Assembly: GCA_029939785.1 (NCBI GenBank)
Contig: JAOZSG010000154.1
Span: 1-8,123, forward strand
DNA: 8,123 nucleotides
DNA from: Fidelibacterota bacterium
Lineage (GTDB): Bacteria; Fidelibacterota; UBA2242; JAFGTP01
Reading direction: 5' to 3'
In this document: piece after piece, positions 1-4,669 of the stretch
Position numbering within the stretch: position 1 is the stretch's first letter
How the letters are laid out: each line of letters opens with the position of its first letter
The notes under the pieces: model-generated
What the model was told of the DNA's origin: nothing
The model's input: only the letters and a program-made list of their open reading frames with translations
Database searches by the model: none
Program-made: the position numbers and the translations under genes

Positions 1-75
1 TATTTGTTCAAAGCTGATACCACGAGTCTTTTTTAATAATATATTTTTTTCTTTATTCCAATTATAAGTAATCAT
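1..75 (-). CDS. BrnT/DUF497-like toxin, N-terminal 25 codons (partial, runs off left edge)
   Basis: Reading the minus strand from an ATG at 75-73 gives an open frame to the window edge. It begins MITYNWNKEKN and continues through RGISFEQ. This matches the start of BrnT/DUF497-type toxins, which open with a 'W/D-x-x-K-N' segment followed by '(K)-x-GISFEE'. Members of the family are small RelE-fold ribonucleases, normally paired with an antitoxin gene just downstream; here that would lie outside the window to the left. Only about a quarter of the protein is visible, so catalytic residues cannot be checked. A near-consensus promoter lies upstream (105-133) and the start region is duplicated (52-97). 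The Shine-Dalgarno is weak: GGA five bases before the ATG. The family assignment rests on one short motif and is likely rather than certain. Confidence 0.6.
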   Translation of the reverse strand, partial: MITYNWNKEKNILLKKTRGISFEQI

Positions 76-97
76 TTATTCCAATTATATGTAATCA
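52..97. repeat. 23-bp tandem duplication over the toxin start codon
   Basis: Units 52-74 and 75-97 are directly adjacent and differ at one position (TATAAG versus TATATG in plus-strand reading). The duplication spans the toxin's start codon and first seven codons. Because 23 is not a multiple of three, the upstream copy is out of frame with the toxin and closes at once with TGA. Confidence 0.9.
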
Positions 98-98
98 C
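72..98 (-). other. Eight-codon upstream reading frame overlapping the toxin start
   Basis: The upstream copy of the 23-bp duplication reads GTG ATT ACA TAT AAT TGG AAT AAA TGA, giving VITYNWNK and a stop. Its TGA overlaps the toxin ATG as ATGA. It repeats the first eight residues of the toxin and lies almost exactly at the predicted transcription start, so it would be nearly leaderless if translated. It may be an accident of the duplication or a translational-coupling leader; the sequence alone cannot decide. Confidence 0.35.
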
Positions 99-104
99 AA
101 ACAT

Positions 105-133
105 AATATAGGACGTTGTGTGCTTTTTGTCAA
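105..133 (-). promoter_or_regulatory. Sigma-70-type promoter for the BrnT-like gene
   Basis: On the minus strand a perfect TTGACA -35 box (133-128) is separated by exactly 17 bases from TATATT (110-105), which matches the consensus -10 at five of six positions. Transcription should start near 97-98, leaving about 22 bases before the toxin ATG. It is the best promoter in the window by consensus and spacing. Confidence 0.7.
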
Positions 134-206
134 CATTTTTTTATTTGTATATGCTTAAAATTATGTAATTTCTAAAGCACCTTTAGGTGTGGCTCTATTG
201 TTAAAA

Positions 207-346
207 ATATGGAAAAATGAACTATTTATGGACAGGATTAACTGGATAAACAGGATAAAAAATTAAACAATCCGGTAAATCCTGTTCATCCTGTCAGAGA
301 AAAGTAAAATATCCGGTAGTATTAAAAGTTATATGGAAAAATGAAC
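207..346. repeat. 16-bp direct repeats flanking the ACAGGAT palindrome
   Basis: ATATGGAAAAATGAAC occurs exactly at 207-222 and 331-346, bracketing 108 bases that contain the large inverted repeat. A TTAAAA just upstream of each copy extends the similarity with a small gap. This could be a target duplication, a recombination scar, or simply part of the repeat unit. Confidence 0.7.
231..295. repeat. 26-bp imperfect inverted repeat made of 9-bp ACAGGAT units
   Basis: The left arm (231-256) and the reverse complement of the right arm (270-295) match at 21 of 26 positions around a 13-base A/T-rich loop. Each arm is itself three units of about nine bases: ACAGGATTA-ACTGGATAA-ACAGGAT on the left and ACAGGATGA-ACAGGATTT-ACCGGAT on the right in reverse complement. 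The structure could fold as a long cruciform or RNA hairpin. It looks like a dispersed non-coding repeat rather than a terminator, because no T-tract follows. Confidence 0.75.
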
Positions 347-419
347 AAAATATTAACCACAAATGAACACTATGAACGAATTAAAATAAAAAGATAAAAA
401 TGAAAATTCCAATGTAAAA

Positions 420-707
420 ATGTATTCAGATTCAAAATATGTAGTTGATAGTATCAACAAAGGTTGGGCTAAAAAATGGCGTACCAATGGTTGGAAGCGT
501 AATAAAAAAGAGATGGCTAAAAATCCTGATCTCTGGGCACGTATGCTGGATCTATTGGAAAAGCACAATGTAGAATTTATCTGGGTGAAAGGTCATGCCG
601 GAAATCCAGAAAATGAACGTTGTGATGAACTGGCTGTAGATGCATCACAAGGTTTTGATCTTTCTGATGATGTGGAGTTTTTGAAGCAAAAGAAGAATCT
701 AAAATAA
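420..707 (+). pseudogene. rnhA: Ribonuclease HI, 5'-truncated remnant
   Basis: The translation aligns with the C-terminal two thirds of bacterial RNase HI, which cleaves the RNA strand of RNA-DNA hybrids. MYSDSKYVVDS at residues 1-11 matches the segment carrying E. coli Asp70 (here D4). The basic handle region follows (about 15-40), with NPDLW at 35-39. WVKGHAGNPENERCDEL carries the counterparts of His124 (H59) and Asp134 (D69). About 66 N-terminal residues are missing, including strands 1-3 and the catalytic Asp10 and Glu48, so the fragment cannot be an active RNase H by itself. An in-frame TAA at 387-389 closes the frame upstream, and the sequence before about 405 is repeat-like with no RNase H homology in any frame I read. 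The ATG at 420 is an internal codon of the ancestral gene and has no good ribosome binding site. An intact copy is expected elsewhere. Confidence 0.85.
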
Positions 708-713
708 TTGTTT

Positions 714-746
714 AAGAATAGAATATATCCAATAATTATTCTTTTT
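714..746 (+). terminator. Weak hairpin with T-run after the rnhA remnant
   Basis: AAGAATA (714-720) can pair with TATTCTT (737-743), and a short T-run ends at 746. The stem is only seven base pairs, almost all A-T, around a 16-base loop, so this may be a relic of the rnhA terminator or chance in AT-rich DNA. The rest of the 708-948 gap shows a 12-bp direct repeat, TTCTTTTTACAT (739-750 and 817-828), and no gene. Confidence 0.25.
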
Positions 747-948
747 ACATTTATTTAACCATCTCTGTGTTCTGCACATCAGTAGCCGGATTTACAACAA
801 TCTCAACGATGAAAATTTCTTTTTACATCTATTCTTCACTACATTTCCTTTCACTTGATTATATTTCGTCATCATTGTAAATTTCTAAATAATTATATTA
901 CTATTACAAAACACATGAATAACATAAATGAGGACTTAGAAAAACATT

Positions 949-2274
949 ATGGATTGGACAAAAACAGTTACTCCATTTAGATTGAAATCTGCTGAATCAC
1001 AAACACGATCTGAGTTTGAACGAGATCAGGATAGAATAATTTTTTCAAATGCTTTTAAAAAATTGAATGATAAAACACAGGTTTTTCCGATACCAAAAAA
1101 TTATTTTGTTCATAGTAGAATGACACATAGCATGGAAGCATCTTCTGTAGGACGTTCTATGGGACAATTGGCAGCAGCAACAATTACAAATCTTCAGCCC
1201 AATCTTTTATTACAACATCCAAATTTCATAAAAGATATTGGTGAAATAGTCAAAACAGCTGCTCTTGCTCACGATATAGGAAATCCTCCTTTTGGTCATT
1301 CCGGTGAAGATGCAATTTCTCATTTTTACAGAGAGAATTCCAATTTACTTTCTGAATTGTCTGAAAAAGAAAAAGCAGATTTAACTAATTATGAAGGTAA
1401 TGCACAAGGTTTTAGACTTTTATCAAATCTTGACAATGGTTTACAACTTTCTGCAAATACTCTCGCTGTTTACACCAAATATCCAAGAGAATCTATTGTA
1501 AATAATTATAAAAAATCTGATTATCAATACAGAGTTGACCAGAAAAAATATGGTGCTTTTCAATCTGAAATAAAAATTCTTGATAGAATTATGAATCATT
1601 TTCAATTATCAAAATTGTCTATCGAAAGTTCTGCATATTCACGTCATCCCTTATCCTATTTTGTAGAAGCTGCCGATGATTTTTGTTACTTAATCCCTGA
1701 TTTAGAAGATTCTATAAGATTAAAAATTCTGGATCTTAAAGATATTGAAGATTATTTGTTCAATATTATTAATCATGAAAACATCAATATTGATAATTGT
1801 TATTTAAATAAATTAGCCAATACTGGTGAAAAAGTGGGATACCTACGAGCAAAAGCAATACAAAGTTTAATAATTCAAACTACTAAATACTTTCTAACAA
1901 ATATTTCAGATATTACTTCAGGCAATTTCAATAATTCTCTTACCACAGGAATTCCATCGGCAAAAATACTGAACGAAATAAGAGAATTATCAATCAATCG
2001 AATATACAATTACAAACCTGTTCTTGAAATCGAAGCAGCCGGATTTGAGGTGCTTGGTGGATTACTGGAAACCATAATTGACTCATATCTTGAAAAACAT
2101 AATCTCAAAAGACAAAAAATTCAGGAATTGCTACCTCCCAAACTAATCCTAAAGGAAGATAGTCTATACATGAAACTAATGAAAATAAATGATTTTATAT
2201 CGGGTATGACAGACAATTATGCAATTTCTTTATATAGAAAAGTAAAAGGTATATCTCTTCCGGAAATATATTGA
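949..2274 (+). CDS. dgt: dGTPase-type deoxynucleotide triphosphohydrolase (HD domain)
   Basis: This cytoplasmic enzyme removes triphosphate from dGTP or other dNTPs, giving the deoxynucleoside and tripolyphosphate, and so limits the dNTP pool. The family signatures occur in order: RDQDRIIFSNAFKKLNDKTQVF (25-46, quoted in two parts: RDQDRIIFS and AFKKLNDKTQVF), VHSRMTHSME (54-63), HDIGNPPFGHSGE (108-120), NYEGNAQGFRLL (147-158), TLAVYTKYPR (171-180) and EAADD (240-244). The likely metal ligands are H60, H108, D109 and D243 or D244, counterparts of E. coli Dgt H69, H117, D118 and D268. At 441 residues it has the length usual for the Bacteroidetes-like form and is shorter than E. coli Dgt at about 505. 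The ATG fits the family N-terminus (MDWTK...), although the only purine-rich site, GAGGA at 930-934, is rather distant. It converges with galM, leaving an 8-base gap. Confidence 0.93.
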   Translation: MDWTKTVTPFRLKSAESQTRSEFERDQDRIIFSNAFKKLNDKTQVFPIPKNYFVHSRMTHSMEASSVGRSMGQLAAATITNLQPNLLLQHPNFIKDIGEIVKTAALAHDIGNPPFGHSGEDAISHFYRENSNLLSELSEKEKADLTNYEGNAQGFRLLSNLDNGLQLSANTLAVYTKYPRESIVNNYKKSDYQYRVDQKKYGAFQSEIKILDRIMNHFQLSKLSIESSAYSRHPLSYFVEAADDFCYLIPDLEDSIRLKILDLKDIEDYLFNIINHENINIDNCYLNKLANTGEKVGYLRAKAIQSLIIQTTKYFLTNISDITSGNFNNSLTTGIPSAKILNEIRELSINRIYNYKPVLEIEAAGFEVLGGLLETIIDSYLEKHNLKRQKIQELLPPKLILKEDSLYMKLMKINDFISGMTDNYAISLYRKVKGISLPEIY

Positions 2275-2282
2275 CAAAACTG

Positions 2283-3329
2283 CTAATTCGAAAATTTATA
2301 AATACAAACGGAATGATATTTATCCTCTGGATTTAATGTCACAGTCGGGAAATTTTTCTGATTTGGACTATTAGGATAATGTTGTGTTTCTAAACATAAT
2401 CCACCACGATGATGATAAACTTTTTTGTTTTTCCCGACCTCTGAGCCATCTAAAAAATTACCAGTATAAAACTGTACTCCTGGTTCATTTGTAAACACCT
2501 CCATTTTTATCTCGGTTTTTGGAGATGAAACAGTTGCAATTTTTTGCACTTCACCATTCCAGTTTTCCAACACCCAATTATGATCATACCCTCCACCATA
2601 TTTCAATTGAACAAAATTATTTTTTATATGTTTACCAATTTTTGTGGGTTTACGAAAATCCATAGGAGTTTCTTCTACAAAAGCTAATTCTCCGGTTGGA
2701 ATCAAATCTACATTAACAGGAGTGTACTTATTTGCATTAATTTGTACTATATGACTCATTACATCTCCTTCACCTGCCCCATTTAAATTAAAAAATGAAT
2801 GATTTGTCAAATTCACAATCGTTGGTTTATCAGTCTTAGCCCAATACTCAATTTTTAATTCGTTATTATTTGTTAGAGTATAAATAACTTTAACGTCGAG
2901 ATTTCCGGGAAATCCCTCTTCTAAATCCTGGGAATGATATTCTAATTCTAAAGTCTGGATATCAATTTGTCTTGCATTCCACACTACTTTATGAAAACCT
3001 TTTACTCCACCATGCAAATTGTTCTTTCCATCATTGGTTGTCAAATTGAAATTTTCACTATTCAAAGTAAATGTTCCATTTGCAATTCGATTCCCATATC
3101 TTCCAATTAATGCTCCAAAATAACTTTCTCTGGAGTTTAGATAATCTTCAATAGTCTCATAACCAAAAACAATATCCAAAACGTTATTGTTTTTATCAGG
3201 CATCAAAAAATTAACTACCCTTCCACCATAATTAGTAATTTGAGTTATTAAACCATTTTTATTTTTAAGCGTAAATAAATCAACAGATTTACCTTCTATT
3301 GTCGTGTTGAAATTCTTTGAATTAATCAA
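2283..3329 (-). CDS. galM: Galactose mutarotase (aldose 1-epimerase)
   Basis: The product interconverts alpha and beta anomers of galactose or other aldoses, feeding the Leloir pathway. At 348 residues it is full length for the family. The sugar-binding and catalytic positions are present: R81 in RYGNRIANG, H106 in NNLHGG, the general acid H177 in NLTNHSFFNL, D249 in GGGYDHN, and the general base E314 in CLETQHYPNSPN. The start is TTG at 3329-3327, supported by AAAGGG on the minus strand (3341-3336) six bases upstream. An in-frame stop farther upstream leaves no ATG or GTG between it and this TTG. No export signal is visible, so a cytoplasmic location is expected. No other galactose genes lie in the window. 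A candidate promoter with an internal palindrome lies at 3399-3428. Confidence 0.93.
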   Translation of the reverse strand: MINSKNFNTTIEGKSVDLFTLKNKNGLITQITNYGGRVVNFLMPDKNNNVLDIVFGYETIEDYLNSRESYFGALIGRYGNRIANGTFTLNSENFNLTTNDGKNNLHGGVKGFHKVVWNARQIDIQTLELEYHSQDLEEGFPGNLDVKVIYTLTNNNELKIEYWAKTDKPTIVNLTNHSFFNLNGAGEGDVMSHIVQINANKYTPVNVDLIPTGELAFVEETPMDFRKPTKIGKHIKNNFVQLKYGGGYDHNWVLENWNGEVQKIATVSSPKTEIKMEVFTNEPGVQFYTGNFLDGSEVGKNKKVYHHRGGLCLETQHYPNSPNQKNFPTVTLNPEDKYHSVCIYKFSN

Positions 3330-3335
3330 TTTTTT

Positions 3336-3341
3336 CCCTTT
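3336..3341 (-). promoter_or_regulatory. Ribosome binding site that fixes the TTG start of galM
   Basis: Minus-strand AAAGGG sits six bases before the TTG at 3329. It is one of the two clearest Shine-Dalgarno sequences in the window, and with the upstream in-frame stop it makes TTG the only sensible start. Confidence 0.65.
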
Positions 3342-3398
3342 AAACTTTTGAATTTTTAACCTTTATAAAAACAGCAAAAATCTATTTTCTTTGAAGTA

Positions 3399-3428
3399 AA
3401 TATATAATAATTCTATGAATAGAACCAA
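3399..3428 (-). promoter_or_regulatory. Candidate galM promoter with palindromic operator-like spacer
   Basis: On the minus strand TTGGTT (3428-3423) and TATATT (3404-3399) are separated by 18 bases, giving a start near 3392 and a leader of about 60 bases. The spacer contains TTCTAT-GA-ATAGAA (3411-3424), two 6-base arms in inverted orientation, placed where a repressor would block RNA polymerase. The -35 match is poor and the region is AT-rich, so both the promoter and the operator are tentative. Confidence 0.3.
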
Positions 3429-3576
3429 ATTCATTTTTTATTTTCTCTACTAAATATAAGGAAATACTTCAAATTTATTTTTCTATTTTAAAATTTTGTG
3501 AAATCTATCGAAATTTTAGATAATATTTCATGCCTGCCTGATTATTTAATAAAATGACAGTCAATAAATTATATTT

Positions 3577-4020
3577 TTACGATTTCATCAATTCATGATA
3601 AAAAATTTTTATGTATCTCAGACTTGACAGTGCAAGAGCGGAACCTATACTTATATATATAATAGATAAATATTGTTTTGGAAATGCTGAATGACGTAAA
3701 TTTATTCCCAGTGTAATCATAATCCCAATAATCAAATAACTTGACCATGGAATAAATGCAAATATACAATTCATCTCTTTCATTCCACTGATTCTTTTCA
3801 AATTTTTATTAACAATTTTTAAAAATCCAAAATATCTAATTAATAATCCGAGTACAACCCCAGGAATTACATAGTAAAAAATATTAATATCCTGTATAGC
3901 AAACAGCCATAAAAAACCAAGCCGTAATAGCATTATCCCTACACCTAACCATACTAACCCAGCTAAAATTATCAATACATTTCTTGATACAGATAGTGTA
4001 TATTTATCTCGTTTTTTCAT
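3577..4020 (-). CDS. Conserved four-helix membrane protein of unknown function
   Basis: A 147-residue protein with four hydrophobic segments at about 13-40, 47-64, 92-108 and 118-135. The loop between helices 2 and 3 is basic (KIVNKNLKRISGMKE), suggesting a cytoplasmic position with both termini also inside. Recognisable features are RNVLIILAGLVWLGVGIMLL at the first helix and SIGSALALSSLRY at the fourth. The pattern resembles a small conserved hypothetical integral membrane family seen in many bacteria, but I cannot name it and assign no function. There are no catalytic motifs or metal-binding cysteines. The ATG at 4020 has only a weak A-rich upstream region. It is transcribed in the same direction as galM, 247 bases upstream of it, so co-transcription is possible but not shown. 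Its downstream gap contains only a weak bulged hairpin at 3500-3529 without a T-tract. Confidence 0.7.
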   Translation of the reverse strand: MKKRDKYTLSVSRNVLIILAGLVWLGVGIMLLRLGFLWLFAIQDINIFYYVIPGVVLGLLIRYFGFLKIVNKNLKRISGMKEMNCIFAFIPWSSYLIIGIMITLGINLRHSAFPKQYLSIIYISIGSALALSSLRYIKIFYHELMKS

Positions 4021-4133
4021 ATTTTTAACTTTTTCATTCTGTTTTTAACAAATATTATTGAAACATTTATACAAAATTTACACAAAGCAGAAAAATTTAC
4101 AAGACGTAAATAAATATTGTCTTAATAAAACTA

Positions 4134-4319
4134 TTGACATTCAATCTAAAAAGAGAATTATATAAAGTGTTTGGTATTAAAGCTGTTCTTCGAAAAGATG
4201 AGACCGGAGGTCCGACAGATAAATTCTTATCAGACATCATTACAAAAATGCGGACAAATGGCAGCTATGATAAAATAATGTCAGTTCTATATATGCCATA
4301 TAATAACTGGCAACCATAA
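4134..4319 (+). pseudogene. Possible C-terminal remnant of a family 3 solute-binding protein
   Basis: A 61-codon open frame, opened by TTG only, sits alone in a 650-base gap. Its middle and end, AVLRKDETGGPTDKF through KMRTNGSYDKI, resemble the C-terminus of periplasmic amino-acid binding proteins (SBP_bac_3), which commonly end with a helix followed by 'xxGTYDKIYxKW'. No signal peptide, ribosome binding site or upstream coding sequence of that family is present: the frame is closed by TAA at 4107-4109 and the preceding bases are AT-rich filler. If the resemblance holds, about 200 N-terminal residues have been lost. It could instead be a short chance frame; the match rests on about 30 residues. 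Confidence 0.3.
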
Positions 4320-4336
4320 AAACAAATACTCCAATA

Positions 4337-4363
4337 TCAAACCATTAATAAAATAATGGTTGA
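4337..4363 (+). terminator. Hairpin downstream of the solute-binding remnant
   Basis: AACCATTA (4340-4347) pairs perfectly with TAATGGTT (4354-4361) around a six-base loop, and TC/GA extend the stem past one bulged base. It lies 20 bases after the remnant's stop, where a terminator would be, but no T-tract follows on either strand. It may be a terminator relic. Confidence 0.4.
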
Positions 4364-4462
4364 AGATTAATATTCCGATATCCTAACTCTATATTTAAAA
4401 ATCAATTAACAATTGGACAATAAATAACGACAAAGTCATGACCACTATGCCTGCTTTATCAC

Positions 4463-4490
4463 CCAGTATCAAGTATCCAGTATCAAGCAT
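4463..4490. repeat. Two-copy 14-bp tandem repeat
   Basis: CCAGTATCAAGTAT is followed directly by CCAGTATCAAGCAT, differing at one base, inside otherwise gene-free DNA. Runs of 'CCAGTATCAAGTATC' are a familiar style of dispersed intergenic repeat in uncultured bacteria; here it is only two units. Elsewhere between 4320 and 4657 I see only a short CAATT-AAC-AATTG palindrome (4402-4414) and no gene. Confidence 0.6.
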
Positions 4491-4657
4491 CTATTCAATT
4501 ATCATAAATAACAACATAAGCACCATGATAATTATTAATTATAATATTTCTCCTTGCTTAATTCTTTTTTTTTCTCGAAGTTTCAAAATACGCAACAAAT
4601 CTAATCACTACACAACGGTATTAATCACAACATTTAAACATTGAACTTATTATTTTT

Positions 4658-4663
4658 AGGGAG
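4658..4663 (+). promoter_or_regulatory. Strong ribosome binding site of the secreted protein
   Basis: AGGGAG lies six bases before the ATG at 4670 and fixes that start, which also gives a well-formed signal peptide. I could not identify a convincing promoter in front of it. Confidence 0.7.
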
Positions 4664-4669
4664 TTTATT

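Larger units (their letters stand above)
171..404. repeat. Cluster of short palindromic and direct repeats (no gene)
   Basis: This gene-free stretch consists almost entirely of small repeat modules: a short CACCT-TT-AGGTG palindrome (179-190), two exact 16-bp copies of ATATGGAAAAATGAAC (207-222 and 331-346), a large inverted repeat of ACAGGAT units (231-295), and a degenerate run of 'ACCACAAATGAACAC'-style units (356-385). From general familiarity, ACAGGAT-type and ACCACxAATGAACAC-type repeats recur between genes of many uncultured FCB-group bacteria. The cluster ends where rnhA homology begins, so it may mark the event that truncated that gene. No transposase or terminal inverted repeats of an insertion sequence are visible. 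Confidence 0.65.

Noticed and set aside
52..97. A CRISPR array at the left edge
   Set aside because: The two repeat units are directly adjacent with no spacer and are explained by a tandem duplication of the toxin start.
223..330. A MITE or insertion sequence bounded by 16-bp direct repeats
   Set aside because: The segment between the direct repeats has no matching terminal inverted repeats and no coding sequence; the palindrome is internal, so a mobile-element call is unsupported.
757..828. Minus-strand frame reading ...VEIVVNPATDVQNTEMVK before a stop
   Set aside because: Only about two dozen codons, no start, and the NPATD resemblance to sorting-domain proteins is too short to support a remnant.
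3500..3529. Terminator for the four-helix membrane protein gene
   Set aside because: The stem is short and bulged and lacks a T-tract on the minus strand.
4134..4163. TTGACA at 4134-4139 as a plus-strand promoter
   Set aside because: No acceptable -10 box lies 16-18 bases downstream; the good TATAAA is 21 bases away and no gene follows within reach.
4438..4644. A 68-codon plus-strand frame in the gap before the secreted protein
   Set aside because: Its composition is Ile/Asn/Ser-rich as expected from AT-rich filler, it contains the 14-bp tandem repeat, has no ribosome binding site and resembles no family.
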